A DNA stretch of 64,000 nt from Leptospira bandrabouensis. Lineage in GTDB: Bacteria > Spirochaetota > Leptospiria > Leptospirales > Leptospiraceae. Made by a program: the position numbers and the translations under genes. The notes beneath the pieces are model-generated. The model ran no database searches. It saw nothing but the letters and a program-made list of their open reading frames with translations, and was not told the DNA's origin. The DNA lies in the NCBI RefSeq assembly GCF_004770905.1, contig NZ_RQHT01000014.1, positions 1,917,001 to 1,981,000 on the forward strand, written 5' to 3'. Below, piece after piece: positions 8,796 to 17,578 of the stretch. The stretch's first letter is position 1; every line of letters starts with the position of its first letter.

Positions 8796-9136
8796 TATTT
8801 TACAAAGATTCCATTGCAAGTAACCTATTCGACCTGCATTGAATTGGGATCACCTTTTTTGTTTGCAAATCGAGAAACATCACAGATAACATTTGTTTGT
8901 TTATAGAGGTTATACCTGAATTTTTAAAAGTAGAATTAGAGGATTTCTAAGCATTCTTTCGGTTTATCTCCATAGACCTGGAAAAGTTAAATGGCTTCTG
9001 TAATCTTCAAATAAGAACAAAGAAGGATCATTGGATTTTTTAAAAATGGTTCATTTGGTCCATGTAGTCAGTCATTCAATATCTTTCGATTGACGATTCG
9101 AAATGTAGGCAGTTAAGTTGCTCTTACAGATACCTT
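8796..9136. other. Non-coding stretch before trhA
   Basis: No convincing gene is present in these 341 bases. The composition is AT-rich and ordinary. The only structure I found is the inverted repeat TTTCGA-N8-TCGAAA at 9084-9103. Confidence 0.5.
9084..9103. promoter_or_regulatory. Inverted repeat upstream of trhA
   Basis: TTTCGA-TTGACGAT-TCGAAA, six-base perfect arms with an eight-base spacer, 33 bases before the trhA ATG. A TTGAC inside the spacer could be a -35 element, which would make this a promoter/operator overlap. Confidence 0.3.
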
Positions 9137-9964
9137 ATGAAAGCGAAAAAAAGTAATCCCAAAGCAAAAAAGAAATCCATTAGTTCTAATCAAAGTAAAT
9201 ACAAACAAACCACCTCATCCAAATCAAAAATAACATCAAAAAACAATTTCTCTCTTTCTCCTTCTGATTCTTTAAATCAAATACAACAATCTACGGCCGA
9301 ACTTATCGATACCATTCATGAATATTCCATTGGACATGAAATTGCCAATGCTGTTACACACGGAATCGGTGGTGGTCTAAGTATTGCTGGACTTTCAATT
9401 TTACTAACTGTTGCAGTTTTATATGGAGATGTTTGGCATATAGTCAGTTCTGCCATTTACGGAGCCACTCTCATCCTTTTGTATCTTGCCTCCACTTTGT
9501 ATCACGGAATTTACCATTCCGCCACCAAACGTATTTTTAAAGTGATCGATCATGCTTCCATTTATTTGTTAATCGCGGGAACCTATACTCCATTTACGCT
9601 TGTTAGTTTAAGGGAACATTCCGAGTGGGGTTGGACCTTATTTTTAGTGGTTTGGATTTTGGCATTTGTGGGAGTCCTTTTGTTGTTATTGTTTCCAGGT
9701 AAATATAGCGGGGCTCGGGTTGTCGTTTATATCTTTATGGGTTGGCTTGCCATTTTTGTGATCAAAGACATTCGCCAAGCAATCGGTGTGGGTGGAATTT
9801 CTTGGCTTGTGGCAGGTGGACTGAGTTATACGGTAGGTGTGATTTTTTATCTTTGGGACCGTTTGCCTTTTAATCATGCGATTTGGCATCTCTTTGTTCT
9901 CTCAGGAAGTATTTGTCATTTTTTTGCAATTTTATTTTATGTTTTACCTCCGATCCGAAATTAA
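9137..9964 (+). CDS. trhA: TrhA/haemolysin III family (PAQR-type) membrane protein
   Basis: Seven-helix inner-membrane protein of the haemolysin III / TrhA family, bacterial relatives of PAQR receptors linked to membrane-energetics homeostasis. After a 60-residue Lys/Ser-rich cytoplasmic extension, the domain begins with HEIANAVTHGIGGG. The family's conserved polar residues are present: Ser and His in LASTLYHGIYH, the Asp-His pair in VIDHASIYLLIAGTYTPF, and two His in FNHAIWHLFVLSGSICHF, consistent with a zinc-binding amidohydrolase-like site. Length 275 is longer than the usual 210-220 because of the basic extension. It is monocistronic as far as I can see. Confidence 0.9.
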   Translation: MKAKKSNPKAKKKSISSNQSKYKQTTSSKSKITSKNNFSLSPSDSLNQIQQSTAELIDTIHEYSIGHEIANAVTHGIGGGLSIAGLSILLTVAVLYGDVWHIVSSAIYGATLILLYLASTLYHGIYHSATKRIFKVIDHASIYLLIAGTYTPFTLVSLREHSEWGWTLFLVVWILAFVGVLLLLLFPGKYSGARVVVYIFMGWLAIFVIKDIRQAIGVGGISWLVAGGLSYTVGVIFYLWDRLPFNHAIWHLFVLSGSICHFFAILFYVLPPIRN

Positions 9965-10008
9965 AATTTGAATTGTCAATGGATCGTATTCGATGAAAAT
10001 TCACACCT

Positions 10009-10031
10009 CTTTCTATTTAAAAAATAGAAAG
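10009..10031 (+). promoter_or_regulatory. Perfect 10-bp hairpin next to the Shine-Dalgarno site
   Basis: CTTTCTATTT-AAA-AAATAGAAAG forms a ten-base perfect stem with a three-base loop, ending two bases before the AAGGAG ribosome site of the Cys-rich protein. It has no T-tract, so it is more likely a 5' leader structure than a terminator of trhA, although it follows the trhA stop by only 45 bases. Confidence 0.45.
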
Positions 10032-10043
10032 AAAGGAGAATAT

Positions 10044-10319
10044 ATGAGAACATTGGTCACGATTTGCTTTATGTTCCTGATGGTCTTAGGAACTACAGGA
10101 TTAGTTGCCGAAGATTGTTTCCTTTGTGGAAATGGAAGTTCCAACGGTTGCCAACAATGTCGTGGAAATGACAGGAAGGCTTGTGAAGCCAAAGGTTGTA
10201 AAATTTCTGGTACCGCTTCTTGTTCCACTTCTGCAAACGTAAAGGTTTGTAAAGCAGATCATTCTTATCAAGATCTCACATTCTTGGAGACTAAAAAACA
10301 AAACCAAAAATTCAAATAG
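10044..10319 (+). CDS. Small secreted cysteine-rich protein
   Basis: A 91-residue protein that I do not recognise. The start at ATG 10044 is chosen over the in-frame ATG at 9993 because AAGGAG lies directly upstream, a signal peptide starts there (MRTLVTICFMFLMVLGTTGLVA), and the longer version would translate through the hairpin. The mature part has eight Cys, arranged as DCFLC, GCQQC, then single Cys in KACEAKGC, ASC and VC, which suggests four disulfides or a metal site in the periplasm or outside. A strong terminator follows, so it is its own unit. Confidence 0.72.
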   Translation: MRTLVTICFMFLMVLGTTGLVAEDCFLCGNGSSNGCQQCRGNDRKACEAKGCKISGTASCSTSANVKVCKADHSYQDLTFLETKKQNQKFK

Positions 10320-10340
10320 TGACAAACAAATCCAATGGAG

Positions 10341-10372
10341 AAACTACCACAAACGAATGTGGTAGTTTTTAA
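10341..10372 (+). terminator. Rho-independent terminator
   Basis: AAACTACCACA and TGTGGTAGTTT form an 11-base stem with a six-base loop, followed by further T residues. It closes the Cys-rich gene; the A-rich flank on the other side lets it also serve the convergent MDR oxidoreductase gene. Confidence 0.8.
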
Positions 10373-10396
10373 AAAAATTTCCTCAAATAAATCAAG

Positions 10397-11356
10397 TTAA
10401 TTGGTTATATCAATGACAACGTTTCCTTTTTTGTGACCGGCCTCTACGTATTCATGGGCAGCGGACATTGCTTCTAAAGGAAAAGATTTGTCGATTACCA
10501 CCTTAAACTCTCCCTTTCTCGTAAGTTCAGCGATAAAATTTAAATTTTCTATCGTTTCAGAAATAGGTCCAAATTTAATATTGATTCCTTTGGTAAGGGA
10601 AATCCAAGCTGCTTGAAACATTTCTTTAAAGGAAGCACCGACTAAAACTAAAACTCCACCTTTTTTTAGGTGTTTTAAGTTGGATGAGATGGATGATTTA
10701 CCCACACATTCAAATACAATATCATAAGTTGTGTTATGCGGTTCAGAGTGAAAACCCGTATAATCCATAACATAATCCGCTCCGATTGATTGAACCAAGG
10801 AAAAATTTCCAACACTACAAACTGCTGTGACAACTGCTCCAAAATGTTTTGCGATTTGGATGGCCGCAGTTCCCACCGAGCTTGAAGCTCCATAGATGAT
10901 CATCGTTTGGTTTTTTTGGATATTACATTTTTGAACGAAGTCTAGAGCCGTTAAACTTCCAAATGATAAAGCAGCTCCTTCCGAAAAGGATATTTCTTTG
11001 GGAAGGATAGTCATGACGGAAGATTCTTTGATACAAAAATATTCTGCATAAGTTCCCATTTGCATTCCAGCGGAACCAAAAACTTTATCTCCTATTTGGA
11101 ATTTTGTCACGTTTTCGCCAATGGCATCTACCACTCCCGCAAAAGAAATTCCTAAAACTGGCTTTCTCGGTTTCAATATTCCAAAAAATAAACGAACTGC
11201 TTTGGGATCGGGTTTACGAATCCGCCAATCACCTGAATTCACTGCACTATTATGATTTTTGATTCGGATTTCATTTTTTTGGGGAGAAGGGGATTCCCAA
11301 TTTTCTAAACGGAAGACATCCGGTGTTCCATACTTTCTTGCGGTAATGACTTTCAA
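10397..11356 (-). CDS. NAD(P)-dependent MDR oxidoreductase (quinone-oxidoreductase-like)
   Basis: Medium-chain dehydrogenase/reductase of the zinc-free quinone oxidoreductase group, 319 residues. The N-terminal GroES-like domain includes HNSAVNSGDWRIRKPDP and GISFAGVVDAIGENV; the nucleotide fold is IIYGASSSVGTAAIQIAKHFGA, with no catalytic or structural zinc Cys cluster. The start is TTG 11356, supported by an AGGAG upstream on the minus strand. It is divergent from a TetR gene with a palindrome between them, so it is probably induced by a compound that the TetR senses. The substrate is unknown; reactive enones or quinones are usual for the group. Confidence 0.85.
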   Translation of the reverse strand: MKVITARKYGTPDVFRLENWESPSPQKNEIRIKNHNSAVNSGDWRIRKPDPKAVRLFFGILKPRKPVLGISFAGVVDAIGENVTKFQIGDKVFGSAGMQMGTYAEYFCIKESSVMTILPKEISFSEGAALSFGSLTALDFVQKCNIQKNQTMIIYGASSSVGTAAIQIAKHFGAVVTAVCSVGNFSLVQSIGADYVMDYTGFHSEPHNTTYDIVFECVGKSSISSNLKHLKKGGVLVLVGASFKEMFQAAWISLTKGINIKFGPISETIENLNFIAELTRKGEFKVVIDKSFPLEAMSAAHEYVEAGHKKGNVVIDITN

Positions 11357-11385
11357 TGGCTAATCTCCTGAAAACAATATTTATA

Positions 11386-11398
11386 CTTACAGTGTAAG
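11386..11398. promoter_or_regulatory. Palindrome, candidate TetR operator
   Basis: CTTACA-G-TGTAAG, a perfect six-base-arm palindrome 30 bases upstream of the TTG start of the MDR gene and within the divergent promoter region. Its shape matches operators of PF02909-type TetR repressors that control neighbouring oxidoreductases. Confidence 0.6.
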
Positions 11399-11489
11399 CC
11401 TGTCAAGGAAATTTATTTCTCTCTGTCTTTTCGTAAAAACAATAGAAATATAGGGAAAATATGATATAAATTCTAAAAAAGGAGAGGAA

Positions 11490-12194
11490 GTGTATAAAAA
11501 AAAGAAACCCAAATTATCTTCTCTGAAACTCTCTAAAAAGGCTAAAAAAAAGCAGACCCTATCTAGGAAATTAGTTTTAGAATTTGCCATTCGAATTGCC
11601 GATGAATTTGGATTGGAAAAATTGTCCATGCGACATTTGGCATCTAGTTTGGGTGTGGAAGCTATGTCTTTATACAATCATGTAAAAAATAAAGACGAAG
11701 TCCTCGATGGAATGGTAGACCTTGTTATTTCAAAAATCACATTACCAAGGATAGGTGGAGATTGGAAATTAGAAATGATAATAAGAGCCAAGTCTGCTCG
11801 TGAAATATTAATTTTACATCCTTGGGCTACTTCTCTTATCGTCTCGCGAATGAATGTGGGAGAAGGAATGATGACCTACTTTGATACCACACTTGGTTGT
11901 TTACATGCCGCTGGATTTTCTTTGCAGACCGCTGACCATATTATCAATACAATCGACAGCCATATTTATGGTTTTATTTTACAAGAATTGAATTTTCCCA
12001 TTGATCCAAATGATTACGCAAAACAGGCCGAAAGTTTTATGCCACTATTGGAATTGAGTCCCTTTTCTCACATAACCAATTTAGGCAAAGAAGTGGTCTC
12101 CGGAAAATATAATGGAATACACGACTTTGCATTTGGCTTAAATTTGATTTTAGATGGTTTAGAAAAACTTCGTCCGGAATCAAACGGAAGTTAG
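11490..12194 (+). CDS. TetR family regulator (TetR_C type)
   Basis: TetR repressor of 234 residues starting at GTG 11490 behind AGGAGAGG. A very Lys-rich leader of about 30 residues precedes the helix-turn-helix LSMRHLASSLGVEAMSLYNH, followed by VKNKDEVLDGMVDLV, wording typical of the tetracycline-repressor C-terminal family (PF02909). The rest is the ligand domain. It is divergent from the MDR oxidoreductase with the CTTACA palindrome in the gap, so repression of that gene and of itself is the likely role. Confidence 0.85.
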   Translation: MYKKKKPKLSSLKLSKKAKKKQTLSRKLVLEFAIRIADEFGLEKLSMRHLASSLGVEAMSLYNHVKNKDEVLDGMVDLVISKITLPRIGGDWKLEMIIRAKSAREILILHPWATSLIVSRMNVGEGMMTYFDTTLGCLHAAGFSLQTADHIINTIDSHIYGFILQELNFPIDPNDYAKQAESFMPLLELSPFSHITNLGKEVVSGKYNGIHDFAFGLNLILDGLEKLRPESNGS

Positions 12195-12202
12195 CTAAAT
12201 AG

Positions 12203-12886
12203 TTACTCTATGGGAATGGAAGACCAAGCTGTTTCTTCGAAGTCTAACTTTGATTGTTTTTTTATTTCCTCAATCATTTCCTTAGATTGATCGATTTCGG
12301 TAAATCCTGCGTAACCGGAACTATCTGTTTGGTCTGCACCCCCAGTAAGTACTGTGGAAACTATGGCAGCACCGATTTTGGCTGTTAGGCTAGTTTTAAA
12401 ACTTCCAATAATAGATTCTCCCACGTTGTCCATGTCAAGATCAGTTCCCAATTCTGATTTGTTAAAATCAACTACATACTTACCTAAGATCCGAATTTGA
12501 TTTGGTTTTACCGTGAACTTTGATTTCTCGAGATTTTGTCGATCTAATACATAGTATACATTTGCATCTTTTTGTGTATTAGGATCTTTTTCATGGACAT
12601 GGGCTGCTACAATCGCATATTCACCAGGTTCAATGTTTAAAACGTAATAACGGCTGATGGAAAAAAAATTAGTTTCAATCATTTGTAATTCGCTTAAATT
12701 CTTTTTTGACTTATCGAGTTTTAGTAAAAATACTTTTTCTGGATAAAAATGTCCCATAAATATTTTAGGGACAACCAGTTCGAAAACAACTGCAGAAGAT
12801 TGTTTAGGCAAATTTGGTTTAATTTCCGGTTTCATTCTGCAATGGATTACTGTTAAAGTAAGGATGAAGGTAATAATAGTTTTCAT
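12203..12886 (-). CDS. Hypothetical lipoprotein
   Basis: Protein of 227 residues with an N-terminal signal and spirochaete lipobox (LTLTVIHC, Cys at residue 16), so it should be lipidated and exported. The mature part contains alternating hydrophobic stretches such as VFELVVPKIFMGHFYP and GEYAIVAAHVHEKDP that suggest a beta-sandwich, and a glycine-rich weakly hydrophobic segment AAIVSTVLTGGADQT near residue 180. I do not recognise a family. It ends eight bases from the convergent TetR gene, and lies 73 bases downstream of the porin gene, with which it could be co-transcribed. Confidence 0.7.
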   Translation of the reverse strand: MKTIITFILTLTVIHCRMKPEIKPNLPKQSSAVVFELVVPKIFMGHFYPEKVFLLKLDKSKKNLSELQMIETNFFSISRYYVLNIEPGEYAIVAAHVHEKDPNTQKDANVYYVLDRQNLEKSKFTVKPNQIRILGKYVVDFNKSELGTDLDMDNVGESIIGSFKTSLTAKIGAAIVSTVLTGGADQTDSSGYAGFTEIDQSKEMIEEIKKQSKLDFEETAWSSIPIE

Positions 12887-12959
12887 TTTTATCCTAAATT
12901 AGTTTGTATTAAAGGAATACAAACTAATCAGTTCGTCAACCAAAAACATAACTAAAAAA

Positions 12960-14786
12960 CTAAATGGCAAACACACTCTGGAGAGTAAAAAAACTTGAGT
13001 TAGGTTTCAAATCGTATCTATGATAAGGATCGGTTTCATACGGATTGTTCTTTTGGTTTCTGATGGCATCTCCAGCATATAGGGAACTTGCCCCAAACCA
13101 AAAAGAAACATTTTCAAAAGGAGTCACTATATAGATAAAGTTAATTTCTGTAGCAACATGTTTTCCTAATTTCGGTCGGTTTTGGTTGTAAGCTTCCGTA
13201 TTAAAGTAATCTTCTGTAGAAGCAGTTTCTCCCGTAGCTTTACTACCTGACACATAGCCACTGTTATCGTAGTAACCGTCTTGTAATTTTACTTTATAAT
13301 ACCAGTGAGGGTTTAAGATAAATGTTCCCCATTTTCCTGAATCATATTTTATATTGATGGAATAATCTTTGATGTTTTGCCAAAATACCATCCCAGAATT
13401 TCCATTTCCAGAGAACGCAAGTCCTGCGCTTGCCATCCTTCTTGTTGCAAAAATAGGATTATAAGTGCCTACACTTCCATCATTTCGATTAGGATCTCCT
13501 GATGCCTGGACATATTGTACGCCTATTCGAAATTCTTTCACTGGAGTAAATCCCAATTGAACTGCTACTAAATTGGCTTTGTATTGGACCGGAGAGGAAA
13601 GGGGTGGTGCCTCACCTGTTTTTTTATTAGTTGTATAAGTTCCATTTTGGTTGAGCCAGTCTGGGGAAACTCGATCACCAGTAAATCCAGTTTGCCAAGC
13701 TGCTTCGACCATCCAGTCAATTCCAGTTTCAGTTGTAATCATGTTGCCTTTAGTGCGATTGGTAAGCCGAAAACCCGTTGTATTGAGTTGGTCAGGACCT
13801 CTGTAGTAAATTTCCGATCCATAATTTGCAGTAGTGTTTGAGGCTTTTAGTTTTTGTTTATAAAGAGTGAAGTTATATAAATCGATTCCGAGCCAGTCCC
13901 AAGGTTTGAAACCAAAATAGGCTCCGTAATAAGAAGCATTTCCTGGCCCACCAACTCTTGTGGAATTGTTGGAAACGATGCTATTGGCATTATTTTCTGA
14001 GCTGAGTACTGCCCCAAAAAAATCGATACTATGTTTTTGAATGGTGATGGTTGTCCGAATGGCATCAAAGGCATTTCCGTTCAAACTGTCATTTCTCGCT
14101 CCTACGATCCTTCCATCTCCAAAATCTAAAATTTGGCGACCTGTTCTAACACGAAATATTTGGTTGGTAGTTTTTAAATCAACAAAGGCCTCTCGAAACC
14201 CCGTATAGTTATTTAAAGGTACTTCTTTCTGTTTGGAAGTATCAATCGTTGTACCAGCATTGGAAATTACACCTAACCTTTGGTCTGTGGATCCATTCAA
14301 AACTTCCCCGCCCCAAAGCCTAACATCTTGTAAAGTCAGTTTAAAAGCCACATTGGGAGATATATCTCCAATCAGAAAAAACTGAGTTTGATTACTCACC
14401 GTATTTCTGTTATCTGGAGTGGAACGATCGAAGTCTGTATTGTAAAGTGAGTCTGCTTTTGGACGAATTCCAAATCCCACACGAAACCTGTCGGCAAACC
14501 ATAGGTTAGTATTCTCTTGCAACGCCTTTCTTTGTTTTGCGGTGATCTGCATACTCTTAAGATATTCACCAGTTAGGTTCCCTTTCATAGGACTTACATA
14601 TTCTGCTGGTTCTTCTGGCGGGGGAGGAGGAGGTGGTGGAGTTATCGGCGGTGGCGGGGGTGTTTCTTGGGGAACTTCCTTTTTTACCGGTGTAATGAAT
14701 TGTGCATCTAAGTCTTTAGTGAAGGGAGATATTAGGATCCCTAAAGAAAGAAATCCGATTATGTATTGATGATTTCGTAGATACAT
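12960..14786 (-). CDS. Outer-membrane beta-barrel porin, alginate-export-like
   Basis: 608 residues. A signal sequence (residues 1-29) is followed by an unusual proline tract of about 25 residues (PPPPPITPPPPPPPPEEP), then a barrel of alternating strands. FRVGFGIRPKADSL, FKLTLQDVRLWGG, RTGRQILDFGDGRIVGARND and the C-terminal aromatic NSSFFTLQSVFAI ending resemble the alginate-export (AlgE-like) porin family that is common in Leptospira. It likely forms an outer-membrane channel for anionic or sugar-like solutes. The proline tract could span periplasmic peptidoglycan. Substrate is unknown. Confidence 0.78.
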   Translation of the reverse strand: MYLRNHQYIIGFLSLGILISPFTKDLDAQFITPVKKEVPQETPPPPPITPPPPPPPPEEPAEYVSPMKGNLTGEYLKSMQITAKQRKALQENTNLWFADRFRVGFGIRPKADSLYNTDFDRSTPDNRNTVSNQTQFFLIGDISPNVAFKLTLQDVRLWGGEVLNGSTDQRLGVISNAGTTIDTSKQKEVPLNNYTGFREAFVDLKTTNQIFRVRTGRQILDFGDGRIVGARNDSLNGNAFDAIRTTITIQKHSIDFFGAVLSSENNANSIVSNNSTRVGGPGNASYYGAYFGFKPWDWLGIDLYNFTLYKQKLKASNTTANYGSEIYYRGPDQLNTTGFRLTNRTKGNMITTETGIDWMVEAAWQTGFTGDRVSPDWLNQNGTYTTNKKTGEAPPLSSPVQYKANLVAVQLGFTPVKEFRIGVQYVQASGDPNRNDGSVGTYNPIFATRRMASAGLAFSGNGNSGMVFWQNIKDYSINIKYDSGKWGTFILNPHWYYKVKLQDGYYDNSGYVSGSKATGETASTEDYFNTEAYNQNRPKLGKHVATEINFIYIVTPFENVSFWFGASSLYAGDAIRNQKNNPYETDPYHRYDLKPNSSFFTLQSVFAI

Positions 14787-14917
14787 GGTCCACCACCTGT
14801 TTTTTCGTCAGTGAATCTAGGTTGAGTTTACTTTCAAACTTTATATTTAATGGTTCGTAGGTCTCCTAGCATTATCATAAACGAAAAATATGAATCCATA
14901 TTACTTTTGTAAATAAA

Positions 14918-15478
14918 TTATAATCCTAAATTTTTCCAACCTTCCTGTCCTAATTTAGTGAATGTTGTTCTGTTGTTTTTGTAGATACTGTCAATATTTG
15001 GATGAGAGTCGACAATGCGGCTAATGCTATCTTCACGTAACAGATGTAATGTCGGATATGGGGATCTTCCTACGAAATTGGTTATGTCGTTTACAGTTTT
15101 GTCGGCAAACTGAAATTGCGGGTGAAAGTTAGCAATTTGTATGACACCTTCTAAATCTAATTGATTTAAAAGAAAATCAGCCTCGTCCAAAAAATCATTT
15201 TGATCCAAAAAATCTTCCAATACATAAGGATGAATGATAAGTGTTGTTTCGGTTACAAGTGGTTCGATTTCACTTAAAATTTTTAGTTCTGATTGGAGAT
15301 GAGATAGTAAATCCTCTTTTGTTTTAGAGTCACTAATCACATAACGAATTGTATTCGATTGAAACGGTTGTTTTGCAAAGGGGCAAAGGTTAAGTCCTAT
15401 CACTGATTTCAAAATCCAATTTTTGGTTTTCTCTAAAATTTCTTCTTGGTTCTGCATGGGACTTTCTTGATGTTTCAT
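14918..15478 (-). CDS. DUF1415 family protein
   Basis: 186 residues matching the DUF1415 pattern: SVIGLNLCPFAKQPF near the N-terminus, TLIIHPYVLEDFLDQNDFLDEAD in the middle, and IANFHPQFQFAD with GRSPYPTLHLLREDS in the second half. The family is soluble, widespread in Proteobacteria and spirochaetes, and has no established function; the conserved Cys-Pro and several His suggest a metal or redox site. ATG 15478 is used; ATG 15457 is an alternative. It is divergent from the ebo cluster. Confidence 0.82.
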   Translation of the reverse strand: MKHQESPMQNQEEILEKTKNWILKSVIGLNLCPFAKQPFQSNTIRYVISDSKTKEDLLSHLQSELKILSEIEPLVTETTLIIHPYVLEDFLDQNDFLDEADFLLNQLDLEGVIQIANFHPQFQFADKTVNDITNFVGRSPYPTLHLLREDSISRIVDSHPNIDSIYKNNRTTFTKLGQEGWKNLGL

Positions 15479-15568
15479 TCAAATTTCCGTTTTGTTTTTT
15501 TAATTTTCCGGAATTACCAAGATTCATCCAATAGAAACAAAAGTAATCAAAGTTACAGAATGATATTT

Positions 15569-15588
15569 ATATTTTTTATAAAAAATAT
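15569..15588. promoter_or_regulatory. Perfect 20-bp AT palindrome upstream of the ebo cluster
   Basis: ATATTTTTT-AT-AAAAAATAT is a perfect palindrome centred 108 bases before the eboA ATG and 101 bases before the DUF1415 start. With its T6/A6 tracts it may be intrinsically bent promoter DNA or an operator for the divergent pair. Confidence 0.4.
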
Positions 15589-15686
15589 CTTAAAAAATGG
15601 CGGTAATAGGGGAAAGTGAGTTGGAAATTGAATATTTGATTTACGGTGTGGTGTATCCATCAGAAGTTTTCCAATAATAGTTCTTT

Positions 15687-16538
15687 ATGACAGATATTCC
15701 AACAAATTTGACTCAATTCCTATTTGAACAAACTACCAAATTAGAACGTGAATGGTTAGAAGAACAAACCCAAAAAAATGATTTGGATTTGATGACTGCC
15801 TTTGTTGCGACTCCTCGTTTTTTATCAAAAAAAATGGTTTTTAACGATTCAAAATCGAATGGAGGTTTGGTCCCTGAATGTAATGGATTTCAAGTGAATG
15901 GATGGAGCCTTGTTCGTTTAGCTCGTGTTTGGTTGCTTTTGCATTTACCTTCGGTACCTAAAGATCAGTTTGTCAAAAATATTGAAACATTATTTGATAC
16001 AGCTGAATTAAATGAGTTAGTTGCTTTGTATTCAGCATTACCACTTTTGCCTTATCCCTGGGAATGGTTGCCTAGAGCTACAGATGCTGTACGATCGAAT
16101 ATGGGTTTTGTTTTCGATTCCATTGCATTACTGAATCCTTACCCAGAACTTTATTTTTCTGAACTTGCTTGGAACCAATTGGTTTTAAAAACCATATTTA
16201 ATGGAAAACCAATCGATTTAATTTATGGAATTGATAGGAGAAAAAACAAAGACTTGGCAATTGCAATTTCTGATTTTATCAGTGAACGTTTTGCTGCAGG
16301 GCGAAAGATACCTTTACAAATTTGGAGACTGGTTGCTCCTTTTAGTGATGAAACCACTTTTCCTAATTTAATCAATTTACTGGAATCGGAATTAAAAGCG
16401 GAGAGGGAAGTCGCAGCTCTTGTATGTTTTGAATCCAAAAATCCCAATGTACATTCTTTATTATCGAAATATCCTGACCTTGAATTATCTATAAAAAACG
16501 GAGAGTTGGATTGGTCTAAGATAGAGTCCATTCCTTAA
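15687..16538 (+). CDS. eboA: EboA family protein, first gene of the ebo cluster
   Basis: 283-residue soluble protein recognised as EboA mainly by its position as the first gene of a complete ebo set and by its mostly helical, Trp- and Leu-rich composition (ALPLLPYPWEWLPRATDAVRSN is a recognisable EboA-like stretch, as is the AWNQLVLKTIFNGKPI helix). No signal peptide or membrane segment is visible and no catalytic motif is known for the family. The next gene starts 11 bases after its stop. No strong ribosome site is visible. Assignment from sequence alone would be moderate; the context raises it. Confidence 0.8.
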   Translation: MTDIPTNLTQFLFEQTTKLEREWLEEQTQKNDLDLMTAFVATPRFLSKKMVFNDSKSNGGLVPECNGFQVNGWSLVRLARVWLLLHLPSVPKDQFVKNIETLFDTAELNELVALYSALPLLPYPWEWLPRATDAVRSNMGFVFDSIALLNPYPELYFSELAWNQLVLKTIFNGKPIDLIYGIDRRKNKDLAIAISDFISERFAAGRKIPLQIWRLVAPFSDETTFPNLINLLESELKAEREVAALVCFESKNPNVHSLLSKYPDLELSIKNGELDWSKIESIP

Positions 16539-16549
16539 ATCAAATTTTT

Positions 16550-17578
16550 ATGTGCCAAAATCATAAAGAACCATCTACAAACCCTTCTCATTTTGAATCT
16601 ACTCCTTCTGGCGACGAAATACTGACTCATCGCGATTTGTTATGGGAAGATTACCAAAATCTAATCCAAGGGATGCGGTTTTTTGATCCACACATTCACA
16701 TGGTTTCAAGAACCACTGACGATTACCAAATGATGGCTAAAGCAGGAATTGTAGCCATCATTGAACCTGCTTTTTGGGTCGGACAACCAAGGACGGGGCT
16801 TTCCAGTTTTAAAGATTATTATAGTAGCCTTGTGGGTTGGGAAAGATTTCGGTCATCCCAGTTTGGAATCAAACATTATTGTACAATGGGTTTAAATTCA
16901 AGAGAAGCAAATAACGAACGTCTTGCGGAAGAGGTAATGGAAATTTTACCTTTGTTTGCTTATAAAGAAGGTGTCGTTGGAATTGGCGAAATTGGATTTG
17001 ATGACCAAACTCCTCTGGAAGAAAAATACTATCGTTTGCAACTGGAACTGGCTAAAAAAGCAAAATTACCTGTACAAATTCATACACCCCATCGAGATAA
17101 AAAACGCGGAACAGAAAGGAGTATGTCCATTGCATTAGAACATGGACTTGATCCGTCCTGGGTTGTTGTTGATCATAATAATGAAGAAACCGTAAAGTCA
17201 GTGTTAGATCAAGGATTTTGGGCCGCATTTACCATTTATCCTTTTACTAAAATGGGGAACGAAAGGATGGTAACTGTTGTGGAGAAGTATGGACCAGAAA
17301 GAATTATGATCAACTCCAGTGCCGATTGGGGAATTTCCGATCCACTTGCCATTCCTAAAACTGCAGCACTCATGAAACAAAGAGGAATTCCAGTTGATGT
17401 CATTCGAATGGTCACTTATCAAAATGCGATCGATGCCTTTGCAAAAAGTGGTCAGATTGATGTAACTGATTTTGAAACAGAATTCCAACCCGATCCAAAT
17501 GCTAAGTTTCATGGCAACTCTATCCTAAGGGGTGGCCAACAACCAGTTCCCAATAAAAATTCTCTCTTCATCCAATAA
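16550..17578 (+). CDS. eboB: EboB, TatD-like metal-dependent hydrolase
   Basis: 342 residues of the TatD/amidohydrolase TIM-barrel type. Metal-site motifs in order: DPHIHM near residue 47 (HxH), the GIGEIGFD strand, PVQIHTPHRDK with the third His, VVVDHNNEETV with the fourth, and a terminal Asp in INSSADWG. These are the ligands expected for a two-metal TatD-like site. The 40-residue N-terminal extension and the C-terminal tail are longer than in TatD. Its stop is immediately followed by the eboC ATG. Within the ebo set the substrate is unknown; TatD relatives act on nucleic acids, but EboB need not. Confidence 0.88.
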   Translation: MCQNHKEPSTNPSHFESTPSGDEILTHRDLLWEDYQNLIQGMRFFDPHIHMVSRTTDDYQMMAKAGIVAIIEPAFWVGQPRTGLSSFKDYYSSLVGWERFRSSQFGIKHYCTMGLNSREANNERLAEEVMEILPLFAYKEGVVGIGEIGFDDQTPLEEKYYRLQLELAKKAKLPVQIHTPHRDKKRGTERSMSIALEHGLDPSWVVVDHNNEETVKSVLDQGFWAAFTIYPFTKMGNERMVTVVEKYGPERIMINSSADWGISDPLAIPKTAALMKQRGIPVDVIRMVTYQNAIDAFAKSGQIDVTDFETEFQPDPNAKFHGNSILRGGQQPVPNKNSLFIQ

